Shown here in pieces: positions 6,454 to 15,501 of a DNA stretch of 64,000 nt. This DNA is from Gilliamella apis (lineage in GTDB: Bacteria > Pseudomonadota > Gammaproteobacteria > Enterobacterales > Orbaceae): assembly GCF_002142155.1 (NCBI RefSeq), contig NZ_NASD01000002.1, forward strand, positions 1 through 64,000, written 5' to 3'. The notes beneath the pieces are model-generated. The model had not been told where the DNA came from and did not search any database. It worked only from the letters and a program-made list of their open reading frames with translations. Numbering within the stretch: the stretch's first letter is position 1; each line of letters starts with the position of its first letter. The position numbers and the translations under genes were made by a program.

Positions 6454-7664
6454 TATTCACCCTCTCTTAATGTTTGATAAGTATCAAATTTAGTCAACGA
6501 TAATGCCGAATAAATACTAGACAGTGGACCAATAATTAACGTCAACATAAATACCATTAATGCATAAATAAATCCGTCAGTAATGGAAATGTTCATACAT
6601 GGCAAACCTATCGACTGGCAAATCAATAAGCTAAAGGCATAAATTAATACACCAGCGATCACAATACCGGCAATGCCACCTAGGGCGCTAATAATAAGCG
6701 ATTCTCGCAGTAACATTTTAACCAGATCACTACGTGAAGCGCCTAAAATACGTAATAGACTTATTTCACGTTTACGTTCATTAAGTGATGATGAAAATAT
6801 CACAAAGATGACAATAATCGCCAGTACCCAGAAAATTGCCGATAAACTATAGACAATAGTTGAAAAACCATTTAGCCATTTGGAAATATTACTTAACATG
6901 CCTTTGGTCATCACAAAATCAATATTGTAGTCAATAGCATATTTCGGCATCATCTGATTAACAACATCTTTAGGCTGATAATCAGGATCGACTTTAACAA
7001 AAATTGATGATACATAGTTAGCAAAGTGTTCAGTATCGCCTTCAATTAGGTTCGCTTCTTTCATCAGTAACTGTGCTGTCGGGATTGTCATAAATACAGA
7101 GGTATCAAAGCCCATTCCGGTACTATCCATTTTGGCTGCGACTTTAAATGGATGATTAAAAAACTTAATTTCATCACCGACATTGGCCGTAATTTTGCTA
7201 CCAACAACAACCTGATTATTGTTCAATGGTTGGTTTAACTGCGTTTGCAACCAAGGTTTGATCACAAAATCACTTTGCTGATCAAAACCAATTAGTTGTA
7301 CTTTAGATGTACAGCAACCAGCATTCAATGAAGCGATAAACAGTTGGGGGGAGACAGCTTTAACCCCTTTGATTACTTTAATTTTATCCATCAAATCCGC
7401 TTTTAGATAAAAACTGCTTGGTTCACCACGTAACAATGCCACTTCAAGATTTTTTTCATAACCGTAAGGTACAACAAGAATATCCGCGCCTAAACGATTA
7501 GCCATACCGGAAATACCTAAACTCAGATTTTTCATTAACACGCTACCGCCAAATAGCGTAGCGGAAAACAGCATAATAATGATAATCAAACAACAACTCC
7601 GAAATGGTCGTCTTTGAATGTTTCGCCATGCCAAATTTGCTATAGTAATCGGTTTTTCTTGCAT
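6453..7664 (-). CDS. FtsX/MacB-type ABC permease
   Basis: A 403-residue inner-membrane permease. One membrane segment near residues 20-45 is followed by a large periplasmic (MacB_PCD-like) domain, then three membrane segments near 270-300, 320-350 and 365-390. The cytoplasmic loop ERKREISLLRILGASRSD is typical of FtsX permeases and contacts the ATPase. A CC pair (GCCTSK, about residue 117) in the periplasmic part is unusual and could bind metal or form a disulfide. It precedes its ATPase with a one-base overlap. Confidence 0.88.
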   Translation of the reverse strand: MQEKPITIANLAWRNIQRRPFRSCCLIIIIMLFSATLFGGSVLMKNLSLGISGMANRLGADILVVPYGYEKNLEVALLRGEPSSFYLKADLMDKIKVIKGVKAVSPQLFIASLNAGCCTSKVQLIGFDQQSDFVIKPWLQTQLNQPLNNNQVVVGSKITANVGDEIKFFNHPFKVAAKMDSTGMGFDTSVFMTIPTAQLLMKEANLIEGDTEHFANYVSSIFVKVDPDYQPKDVVNQMMPKYAIDYNIDFVMTKGMLSNISKWLNGFSTIVYSLSAIFWVLAIIVIFVIFSSSLNERKREISLLRILGASRSDLVKMLLRESLIISALGGIAGIVIAGVLIYAFSLLICQSIGLPCMNISITDGFIYALMVFMLTLIIGPLSSIYSALSLTKFDTYQTLREGE

Positions 7665-7746
7665 GTTTTAGTTCTCGTTTTCTATATTTTGTTGTATTAA
7701 GGCTGATGGTGACTAATGTTGATTGTTGATACTTACTTAATACTGT

Positions 7747-8220
7747 TTATCTTATTTGTTTATTTACTTGTTTATTCAAATAAAGCACATTGCTGATTGC
7801 AGCAATTGCCAAAACGATAGCTAATAAAATCAGTGCAGGTTTGGCATCCATATTACAACGCATCATCTCATTGCCACAAACACCAATTAAAATAGTTGGA
7901 ATAGCTGCCGCTAAAACTGCAGTGCAAGCTAACGCCATACTCAATCCCATACGGACAAATAGTGAGCGACTAAATAGTACTAACGCACCAATGGCAATCA
8001 CTAAACTACCAATACCAATTTCAGCCCTTGCAGTCCAAAAGCATTTCATAATTTTACCTGGAGTTGAATGCATATGTATATGCCCATCCCCTGCCACCGT
8101 TGTAGCAGGTATAGCTTGCGCATCAGGCAACGGGCAGACAGGTAAAATATAAAGCGGGAATAAAATAAGTAGCGCCCCGATGAATATAAATAATACAGAT
8201 GTAACAACGCGATTTTTCAT
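7747..8220 (-). CDS. DUF4418-like small membrane protein
   Basis: A 157-residue protein with about four hydrophobic segments (near 8-28, 68-88, 92-115 and 130-148), matching DUF4418 proteins often found beside FtsX-type transporters. Conserved-looking cysteines and methionines (PVCPLP, KIMKCFW, GVCGNEMMRCNM) and the HIHMHS stretch suggest metal or redox chemistry on the outer side, which is inference. It lies inside the iron operon between the two ATPase/permease sets, 20 bp after the upstream ATPase. Function unknown. Confidence 0.75.
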   Translation of the reverse strand: MKNRVVTSVLFIFIGALLILFPLYILPVCPLPDAQAIPATTVAGDGHIHMHSTPGKIMKCFWTARAEIGIGSLVIAIGALVLFSRSLFVRMGLSMALACTAVLAAAIPTILIGVCGNEMMRCNMDAKPALILLAIVLAIAAISNVLYLNKQVNKQIR

Positions 8221-8240
8221 AAATATAGACCCTTTAATTA

Positions 8241-8900
8241 TTAATTATTGATAATACTTGCTACCTTACCATGTTCAAGAACCACCGTAGTCTGCGCATG
8301 TTTTGATACTTCAGGCGAATGCGTAACAACGATGATTGTACTTCCTTCTTCGTGAAGTTGATGTAGTAAGTTCATAACCATTGCTTCATTACTTTCATCT
8401 AAGTTACCAGTTGGCTCATCAGCTAAAATCAGTTTTGGATAATTAATTAGCGCTCTGGCAATACAGACCCTTTGCTGTTCACCACCCGATAATTGGCGTG
8501 GTAAATGTTTGGCCCGTGCCGCAAGTCCAACTCGTTCTAATGCTTGTAAGGCTTCTTTTTCATCTACCATACTGTGATAATATTGCGCCACCATTACGTT
8601 TTCTAATGCAGTTAAATAGGAAACAAGATGGAATTGTTGAAAGATTAGACCAATCTTATCACGGCGAATTTCCGTCAGCTGTGGTAATGACAACTGGGTA
8701 ATATCTTGTCCATCTAAAATCACAGAGCCTAATGACGGTTTATCCATACAACCAATAATATTCATTAAGGTTGTTTTACCACTGCCTGATGGTCCCATAA
8801 TAGATAACCATTTACCCTCTTCAACGGTTAAGTTGACTTCAGACAAGGCATGTAATGAGCCATAGATTTTAGATACATTATTTACTTCGAGCATATTCAT
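8241..8900 (-). CDS. ABC transporter ATP-binding protein of the iron operon
   Basis: A 219-residue LolD-like ATPase with Walker A GPSGSGKTT, Q-loop IFQQFHL, signature LSGGEQQRV, Walker B LILADEPTGNLD and switch VTHS. It follows two FtsX-type permeases at 11 bp and should power that pair. Starts at 8900 (ATG) or 8894 (second ATG) are both possible; the former is used. It corresponds to the Cj1663-type ATPase of the Campylobacter P19 locus. Confidence 0.9.
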   Translation of the reverse strand: MNMLEVNNVSKIYGSLHALSEVNLTVEEGKWLSIMGPSGSGKTTLMNIIGCMDKPSLGSVILDGQDITQLSLPQLTEIRRDKIGLIFQQFHLVSYLTALENVMVAQYYHSMVDEKEALQALERVGLAARAKHLPRQLSGGEQQRVCIARALINYPKLILADEPTGNLDESNEAMVMNLLHQLHEEGSTIIVVTHSPEVSKHAQTTVVLEHGKVASIINN

Positions 8901-8911
8901 ACTTTACTATC

Positions 8912-10057
8912 CTATTCGCCACGTAAAACTAATGCTGGTTCAACTTCAAGTGCACGTTTTACTGGAATCAAACACGCAATAATGGTTACCACAGCCGAAA
9001 TAATAATCGTTGTTGGTATTAAATAAAATTCAATTACAATTGATCGCCCAAATACGTTAGCACTGATTACTTGAGCAAAAATCAGACCACAAATCACTCC
9101 AATCACACCACCGACAATACCTAAAATTAATCCTTCGGCTAAAAATTCTTTGGCAATACTTTTATTGGTTGCACCAATAGCTTTTTTCAGACCAATCTCT
9201 TTACGGCGCTCCATAACGACCGTCATCATAGTGGTGGCGACACAGATCATTGTCAAAATTAACACCACTAGTGTGACCAAATAGAGTAAAGATGACAGTT
9301 TACCGAGCACCGATGCTTCCGATTGTGTAACCCATTTTATAAGATGAGGTTCGACATAGCTGGAATTATCTTTAATGGTTTGAATATAGCGCTGTAACTC
9401 ATCTTGCGTTGCCGTAATACTTATTTCGACCACTTCGGCTTGATTGTTTTCTTCGAGTAACGTTTCCAGATCATTGAGTTCAATAAAGATAAAGTTATCC
9501 TCAGCTCGACCGGTTTTGACGATGCCGGTAATAGTTAATTCTTCATCGAAGCGCGAATTTTGTTTAGATTTTCCTGAAATCGGCATCGTACTACCAATGC
9601 TAAGCTTAGCAAAATGGGCAATATCGGTACCGATCATAATTTCATTTGGGTTTTTCGGCACTTCACCTTCTATTTTCCAATAAGGGCTAGTATTGATAAC
9701 TTGATCAAACTGGGTGCCGACAATGGTATAAGGCTGTTGATTACTGCGGATAGAGTCATAACGAAATGGGGTAACCCCTAATAGTTTATCTTGCGGTAGT
9801 AAGCTAACGGCTTTTTTTACTTCGGTCATTGGCATGGTAGGTTGATTATTAGCCGGCATCAACAGCAGATTGGCACCATAAGAGCGAAACTCTTGTCCCA
9901 TTTGTCTTGGGATATCATAACAAAGTGTAACCATACCAAGTAAAACCGTGGCACCTATCGCTACACCGAGTAGAGCAATAGCAATCCGGGAACGGCGGCG
10001 AATTAACGAACTAAGCAGCGTTTTTAAAATAAAGCGTTGATTTTTATTCATCATCAT
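8912..10057 (-). CDS. FtsX-type ABC permease
   Basis: A 381-residue permease with a first membrane helix around residues 20-45, a periplasmic domain, and three C-terminal helices. The coupling loop ERRKEIGLKKAIGATN is typical. It starts with three consecutive ATG codons behind GAGG. Ten bp from the upstream permease and 11 bp from its ATPase, so part of one translational string. Corresponds to the second permease (Cj1662-like) of P19 iron-uptake operons. Confidence 0.88.
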   Translation of the reverse strand: MMMNKNQRFILKTLLSSLIRRRSRIAIALLGVAIGATVLLGMVTLCYDIPRQMGQEFRSYGANLLLMPANNQPTMPMTEVKKAVSLLPQDKLLGVTPFRYDSIRSNQQPYTIVGTQFDQVINTSPYWKIEGEVPKNPNEIMIGTDIAHFAKLSIGSTMPISGKSKQNSRFDEELTITGIVKTGRAEDNFIFIELNDLETLLEENNQAEVVEISITATQDELQRYIQTIKDNSSYVEPHLIKWVTQSEASVLGKLSSLLYLVTLVVLILTMICVATTMMTVVMERRKEIGLKKAIGATNKSIAKEFLAEGLILGIVGGVIGVICGLIFAQVISANVFGRSIVIEFYLIPTTIIISAVVTIIACLIPVKRALEVEPALVLRGE

Positions 10058-10067
10058 TTAGCCTCAC

Positions 10068-11354
10068 TTACCGACCATGCAACACATCGGTTGGGCGTAA
10101 AAACATCATAATACGTAGTGCCGGTAAACTGCCTAATAAGGTGATCATGCTTACCATAATTAATACCAGTGGAATAATTATCATCTTAGGTTCAACAAAC
10201 GAACCAAATACCGTTTGGCCAATAATTTGCGCAAAGCCAAGACCGACAAAATAACCAACCATCCCCCCGAGTAAAGCAATGATCAGTATTTCAGTAAGGA
10301 TTAACATCGCTACCGAAATATTTGTTGCCCCTAACGCTTTTAATAAACCAATTTCAGTACTACGCTCAATCACATTGGCAGTAACTAAATTGGATATTGC
10401 TAGCGCCGAGCAGATTAAGGATAAAACAGTTAACAATATCATTAATAACTGTGTTTTTTGTAAGATTGATCCTTCTGATTCAGCGACTTGCATAATTGCT
10501 TTAACCCTAACATCGGGCATTAACTCCTCCAATTGATAGGCTATCGAACTGATATAAGCGGTACAGTACCATGTATCCCATTCAGTTCGAGATAAGCTAT
10601 TTGGATCTTGTGCTGCTTTACGGGCTAAATCATTTTCGGGCGTGGTTAATGCACTCACTTCTACCCGTTCAACCAAACCGTCTTTATTAGCCAGATTTTG
10701 CGCGACAGGAAGTGACACATAAAGCTGAGAATCTTCGATCCCTCCACTGTGGAATATATTATTTACAGTTAAAGTAACTTTTTTATTGGTTAATGGTGAA
10801 ATTAGCTCAAGGCTATCACCTAGTTTAAGATTCAATTGCTTGGCAATGGTCTCACCCACCATTACACCTTGCAAATTATCATCCTTCATAGTGTTGCCTT
10901 CAATTGACCACCATGACTTCATAGCTAACATGCCAGTGTCAACTTCATCACCAGTTGGTATAGTCAGATGTTTATTAAACCAAGTTCCAACTAAGCTAAC
11001 TGGTTTATCATTAACTGTTACTTGTGTAGTAAGATAAGGTGCAAAATCAACTATGTTATATGCCCAGAAGATCATCTTAATCTTTACTAAATCATCTTGC
11101 TTGATATATTGAATAGCAGCTCGGGTATCAGCATTATCTAGTTGATATAACTCATTAACTAATGCAGCCCCTTTGGGAACGATATTTAAGTTAGCACCGT
11201 AGGCCTTTAATTCCTGATTAACTTTATCACCGACATCAAACATTACATTTAACATGGCAGTCGCCAGCGATACACCTAAAGCAACGGTTAAGGCAATTAA
11301 AAATAGCTTCTTTTTTTGACGAACTAACACGCTAAGTAACATTCTACGAAACAT
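10068..11354 (-). CDS. FtsX-type ABC permease
   Basis: A 428-residue inner-membrane permease, the first of the pair that shares the ATPase at 8241-8900. It has an N-terminal helix (about 15-35), a long periplasmic domain, and three C-terminal helices. The loop ERSTEIGLLKALGATN matches the FtsX coupling segment. Two tryptophan-rich spots (SWWSIEG, EWDTWYC) lie in the periplasmic part. Corresponds to Cj1661-type proteins in Campylobacter and to a Fet permease in uropathogenic E. coli. Confidence 0.88.
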   Translation of the reverse strand: MFRRMLLSVLVRQKKKLFLIALTVALGVSLATAMLNVMFDVGDKVNQELKAYGANLNIVPKGAALVNELYQLDNADTRAAIQYIKQDDLVKIKMIFWAYNIVDFAPYLTTQVTVNDKPVSLVGTWFNKHLTIPTGDEVDTGMLAMKSWWSIEGNTMKDDNLQGVMVGETIAKQLNLKLGDSLELISPLTNKKVTLTVNNIFHSGGIEDSQLYVSLPVAQNLANKDGLVERVEVSALTTPENDLARKAAQDPNSLSRTEWDTWYCTAYISSIAYQLEELMPDVRVKAIMQVAESEGSILQKTQLLMILLTVLSLICSALAISNLVTANVIERSTEIGLLKALGATNISVAMLILTEILIIALLGGMVGYFVGLGFAQIIGQTVFGSFVEPKMIIIPLVLIMVSMITLLGSLPALRIMMFLRPTDVLHGR

Positions 11355-11376
11355 ATTTTCTTCCTTTTAAAACCAT

Positions 11377-12627
11377 TTACTTAAAACGACTTTTTTCAGC
11401 TTCAAGATGCGTAGGTCGAATAATCATATTGCCATCTAAAATTTCATATTTAAGTGGAACGGGATTACAACCACCAGAAAAACCAATAGTCGCAATATTC
11501 ATCACGACATCACATAAAATACAGACAACTTGATTTCCTCGTTGATAATAACCACTTGCCCCACAAATATCACAAGCATCAAAACCAACCCCATAAGCAT
11601 TTTCGCTTTTCTTAATCACAATAAATCTTACTAATGTGCCATCGGTTGTTTTATAACCATAACGATGCAAATTGCCGTCATTAACTTGTTCTAATGGAAT
11701 AACAATTAAACCATCAGCATTTGGCGTAACAGGTTCAGCAGGGGTGAGTTCGACCCCTTTTTCAAATATATAACGAGCACGAGTGACGGTGTAGGCAGTA
11801 ATAGCCACTCCCGCCATTAACAATAATGATGTACGACGATCACGGCGTAAGCTTGCTTTAAGTTTGCGTATTTGGGCTGGATTATTACCAACCAGCGAGG
11901 TGGTTTTTGCTTTGGTATATAATAAAACAGTGAGTAGTAATACCAACACCATAAAGATAAAAGTAAACAAGTTGACATGCGCTAAAATAAAAATCACCAA
12001 ATCCATCATCCACTGTTGCGGTGAGATAAATCGTCTGACAATTAATATTTGTAGTAGATTAATGCCGTTTTGAATGGTAAAGATAATAATGGCAAATGTC
12101 GCAATCACCACCACCAATCGAGTTGATAACCTAGCGCAAAGGCGATAAATCAACCAGCCAATTAAACCACAAACTAATAGAGCAAAGCCATAACCAACCC
12201 ATTTAAACAGATAATCATTATTGAATATTGACTCCATGCCAACATCAAATCCAAATGGGTAGAGTAAAATATTCGGTAAGCATTGAGCTGTAATCAGCCC
12301 TATGGCAACAGCCGTTAATACAGCCAATAGAATCTTAATAATAGGTTGTTGGAACGAATTTCTGAGCGACCAGCAGATAAGCAATGGAATGACAATGATG
12401 CACCACGGAATAATCACACCAAGGTCATAGTACTCTCGAACAGCAATACCGGTATTACGCTTTAAGATTGCATAAATGATTGCCGCCAGCATTCCCAATA
12501 AAAAACCAATGATAAGATATTTTTTACCACTATATAGGTTTGACTGAACAAACACTGCACTAACAAGTGCCAATATGATCACAGGTACAAAAGTATTATC
12601 GGTAATACTGATAAGATATTGGAGCAT
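11377..12627 (-). CDS. DUF2318 iron-sulfur membrane protein of the Fet/P19 system
   Basis: A 416-residue protein with about eight to nine membrane helices over the first 280 residues and a C-terminal DUF2318 domain. Cysteines at about 352, 355, 369, 372 and 387 form two CxxC motifs (CDIC, CILC) plus a final GGC, typical of this proposed Fe-S or metal-binding domain. Similar proteins (FtrD-like, Cj1660-like) are thought to pass electrons to the iron permease. It lies directly after the P19 gene. Confidence 0.88.
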   Translation of the reverse strand: MLQYLISITDNTFVPVIILALVSAVFVQSNLYSGKKYLIIGFLLGMLAAIIYAILKRNTGIAVREYYDLGVIIPWCIIVIPLLICWSLRNSFQQPIIKILLAVLTAVAIGLITAQCLPNILLYPFGFDVGMESIFNNDYLFKWVGYGFALLVCGLIGWLIYRLCARLSTRLVVVIATFAIIIFTIQNGINLLQILIVRRFISPQQWMMDLVIFILAHVNLFTFIFMVLVLLLTVLLYTKAKTTSLVGNNPAQIRKLKASLRRDRRTSLLLMAGVAITAYTVTRARYIFEKGVELTPAEPVTPNADGLIVIPLEQVNDGNLHRYGYKTTDGTLVRFIVIKKSENAYGVGFDACDICGASGYYQRGNQVVCILCDVVMNIATIGFSGGCNPVPLKYEILDGNMIIRPTHLEAEKSRFK

Positions 12628-12694
12628 AACGATTGCCTAAAGATTACAACGTATATTGGCGAGTTGTTACACTCGCCAATAGTTTAGCTAATTA

Positions 12695-13258
12695 TTACCA
12701 TGCACGAGGGATGTAGTCAAAGTCCCAAGAAACCTCGATTGGTTTAGACCAGAAACGACCTTCAACACCAGTTTCTTTATCTACATGCAATAAATAACCT
12801 TGTTTTTCAGGGTTTTCGATTGTGAATGTAACTTTATATTTACCAGCACCATCTAACTTAATATTGTTACCATAGTGTGGGCCATCTGATGCATTCATCG
12901 GCATAAAATTACCTTCGATAGTTTTGTCACTACCTTGTTTTTGAATTTTATATTTTACAGTTAAGTAAGGGACAAAATCACCTACACCAAAACCTAACTT
13001 ATTACCTTCGGCAGCAGAAATATCGGCTTCGATATGCATATCTGATTTAGAAGCAGGTAAGCCACCCATACCAGCTGGCTCCATATCTACAGGTTGGAAG
13101 TAAACCGCACCAATATGTAATGGACCAACAGTGACTTCTTCACCGATTGGAAACTCTTCAAAACCTTTTTCCTCACCGGGTGCCGGCGCAGCAGCATTTG
13201 CCATTGAAGAAAGTGCAAGTATTGACGAAATACCAGCAGAAATAATTAGTTTTTTCAT
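12695..13258 (-). CDS. fetP: Periplasmic iron-binding protein P19 (FetP/FtrA type)
   Basis: A 187-residue secreted protein. A signal peptide of about 22 residues ends at SMANA. The mature protein has the P19 (Tpd) fold signature: EFPIGEEVTVGPLHIGAVYFQP, KSDMHIEADI, and the DGPHYGNNI loop. In characterised P19 proteins a methionine and histidines bind copper next to an iron site, and the conserved H and M residues are present. It should deliver iron to the FTR1 permease encoded just upstream. A 140-bp gap precedes it, and AAGGAG is placed for its ATG. Confidence 0.93.
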   Translation of the reverse strand: MKKLIISAGISSILALSSMANAAAPAPGEEKGFEEFPIGEEVTVGPLHIGAVYFQPVDMEPAGMGGLPASKSDMHIEADISAAEGNKLGFGVGDFVPYLTVKYKIQKQGSDKTIEGNFMPMNASDGPHYGNNIKLDGAGKYKVTFTIENPEKQGYLLHVDKETGVEGRFWSKPIEVSWDFDYIPRAW

Positions 13259-13398
13259 TGAAAACTCCTTAATTTTTTTAACAACTTGTTTTACCCTTTA
13301 ATAATTAATCAATAAACTAATGACTAATCAATTACAAATTACTGCCAATGTTTTCATTACTATTCAAGTTTAAATTACACCAAGAATAATAATATTAT

Positions 13399-14586
13399 TT
13401 AATTTTTATGATATTTTTTGTAATACATAATAGAGAGCATCACGACAACTAGCATGACTAACTGTGGCACCAATGTTTCAACCGTTGGATAGATGCCTAA
13501 TACCTCTACTGAATGGACAAAATCTACTGGGGTGACCGAAATAATATCCGCTTCTTGTAGCTCTTTCACACCACCGCCGGCAAAGGCTATCGCCATAAGA
13601 TACATTAATGCACTGGTACAAATAAAAAATGGTTTAAGCGGTAATTTAACACTGCCAAAGCGGATAACAATAAATACCAAAGTCAACACGATGGTACCAA
13701 CACCTAGTCCATACCAAACCATATCCATGTGATCTTTAGCATCAGCTAACATAGCTTGATAAAATATGATCGTTTCCGCTCCTTCACGAAATACAGCTAA
13801 AAAGGCAGCAAACCCTAACGCAAAACTGCTTCCTGTTGATACCGCACTTTGCACCTTTCCTTCAACATAATTTTTCCATGCTTTCGATTCTGACTTAGAT
13901 AGCATCCAGTTACTTATAAAGAACAGCACCACTGTTGCGAGTAACATGGCGGCACCTTCCATAATTTCTTGATTGGCACCACTTAAACCAACAATAGTAT
14001 GCAAGGCGATAGCAGCCAACACGCTGGCAAACACCGCAAATAAACTGCTTAGATAGACGACTTTAAGCATTGGCTGATTATCTGAACGAACTAAATATGC
14101 AGAAATTGCCGCAATCACCAGTATCGCTTCTAATCCTTCACGGAAAATAATAATAAATGAGGCAAAGAAGACACTCCAGCCACTCTCTTTTTTACCATCT
14201 AACTCGTTAGCATCCTCGTGGAGCATTTTCAGAATAACATCAATCTCAGTTCGCACAACTTTATTAGGCGCACCTTGACTCATTAATCGTTTAATTTTAG
14301 CAAATTGGTATTCGGTATCAGTGCCACGTTTGCCGGAAATGTAAGACATTACCGCACGTTCAACGCCATGTTTTTCATAAAAACCAAAATAAGCATTGTT
14401 TACTCGATCTTTAGCAGCTTCGCTGTCTTTCATAAAATAGATGTTATAAGCATCATTTAAAATGATATCCATTTCATCCACAATCGCATTCCAGCTTGCA
14501 TACTTCTTTTCAGTTGCGTAAGAAGGTGAACTAAAAATCGCTAAACTGGCAATCAGTAGTAACACTAAAGTTAAATACTTTTTCAC
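13399..14586 (-). CDS. fetM: FTR1-family iron permease (FetM type)
   Basis: A 395-residue inner-membrane permease. The signal peptide (1-24) is followed by a periplasmic domain to about 135 and then about seven helices. Both FTR1 iron-binding motifs are present: REGLE at 149-153 and REGAE at 267-271. With P19 it forms the two-part iron uptake system known in uropathogenic E. coli (FetMP), Campylobacter and Yersinia. It starts 10 bp after the nitroreductase-like gene, so it shares the Fur-controlled promoter. Confidence 0.94.
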   Translation of the reverse strand: MKKYLTLVLLLIASLAIFSSPSYATEKKYASWNAIVDEMDIILNDAYNIYFMKDSEAAKDRVNNAYFGFYEKHGVERAVMSYISGKRGTDTEYQFAKIKRLMSQGAPNKVVRTEIDVILKMLHEDANELDGKKESGWSVFFASFIIIFREGLEAILVIAAISAYLVRSDNQPMLKVVYLSSLFAVFASVLAAIALHTIVGLSGANQEIMEGAAMLLATVVLFFISNWMLSKSESKAWKNYVEGKVQSAVSTGSSFALGFAAFLAVFREGAETIIFYQAMLADAKDHMDMVWYGLGVGTIVLTLVFIVIRFGSVKLPLKPFFICTSALMYLMAIAFAGGGVKELQEADIISVTPVDFVHSVEVLGIYPTVETLVPQLVMLVVVMLSIMYYKKYHKN

Positions 14587-14596
14587 TGCTTACTCC

Positions 14597-15235
14597 TTAT
14601 TTTGCTAACAACATTATCCCTATAGGTTTACTGCTTTCTGGCAATTGTAACGATTGACTAATAATGTCAGGCTTTATTGAATGGATGTAACGAGTGCTGA
14701 GTTTTAATGCTGCAGCAGACAAATAGACGTTTTGACTCATAGCACCAACGGCAATTTGACTAAAATCATTGGCTTTTTGTGCATCAAAATCATTGAGACT
14801 TGCACCATCAGCTACAAAAATAACAATATATGGTGCTCGCTTAGTAAAATTTTGCATACCAATGTCAGCACGAATATCTTGCTTAGTTATCTCACGAAGA
14901 TAGTGTCCTTCCCATTCATATAAAAAGGCACCTTTATCGCTAGCTACATAAAGACGAACATAAGGTTGTTTACCACTAGCCATTGGTACCGTCCAACCAT
15001 TTTTACCTCGATTTAATCCCGTTGCCGACCAAAGCACGCTTGATAGTTCATCATCTGAAACCATCCCGGTTGGAAACCCTCCGCCTGGAGTTGAAGCACG
15101 TTTTTTAAGGCTATCAAATAACCCCATGCCATCTTTCATTTGTGGCGTAGGTAAAGTGATATCGGCATAACTTATTGATAAACAAAATAAAGACATTGAT
15201 AAAACAATTGTAACATTGCGTAACCAGCACAACAT
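14597..15235 (-). CDS. Exported SagB/nitroreductase-like protein, first gene of the iron operon
   Basis: A 212-residue protein with a signal peptide of about 25 residues (ending SYA). The body resembles SagB-type nitroreductase proteins: RASTPGG near the start, SSVLWSATGLNR, a central TVPMASGKQPYVRLYVA, then a C-terminal AVGAMSQNVYLSAAALKLSTR. These families bind FMN, but that is not provable here. Being first in an FTR1/P19 operon and exported, it may be a ferric reductase or redox partner; this is inference. Campylobacter operons instead carry thioredoxin-like proteins, which are absent here. Confidence 0.75.
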   Translation of the reverse strand: MLCWLRNVTIVLSMSLFCLSISYADITLPTPQMKDGMGLFDSLKKRASTPGGGFPTGMVSDDELSSVLWSATGLNRGKNGWTVPMASGKQPYVRLYVASDKGAFLYEWEGHYLREITKQDIRADIGMQNFTKRAPYIVIFVADGASLNDFDAQKANDFSQIAVGAMSQNVYLSAAALKLSTRYIHSIKPDIISQSLQLPESSKPIGIMLLAK

Positions 15236-15310
15236 GGCGTAGACCTTAAAACAGTTGCAAATATTTGTTAGCTATCTTATTGCTAATGCTTCCAATTATC
15301 AACAACAAAC

Positions 15311-15329
15311 AATAATTATTATCATTAAG
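15311..15329 (-). promoter_or_regulatory. Fur box upstream of the iron operon
   Basis: Minus strand reads CTTAATGATAATAATTATT, matching 15 of 19 positions of the Fur consensus GATAATGATAATCATTATC. It lies 76 bp upstream of the first operon gene and about 170 bp from the divergent gene at 15502. It implies iron-dependent repression by Fur. Confidence 0.8.
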
Positions 15330-15501
15330 GTGAAATAACTCAAGTAAAATAGTTGATATAGTTGATAAAGTAGAAATCTTCATTGATTGCAATAGACTGG
15401 TTAATGTATTAACCAATCAATTCCGATTTTTATTTTTCTGTTTATTAAGTATATACTGGGACAATTTTTAAATTTTAAAGTAAAAATGAGTATTGATTGT
15501 T

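Noticed and set aside
7790-8152. 120-residue plus-strand frame
   Set aside because: Antisense to the DUF4418-like membrane protein, which fits the operon direction and spacing.
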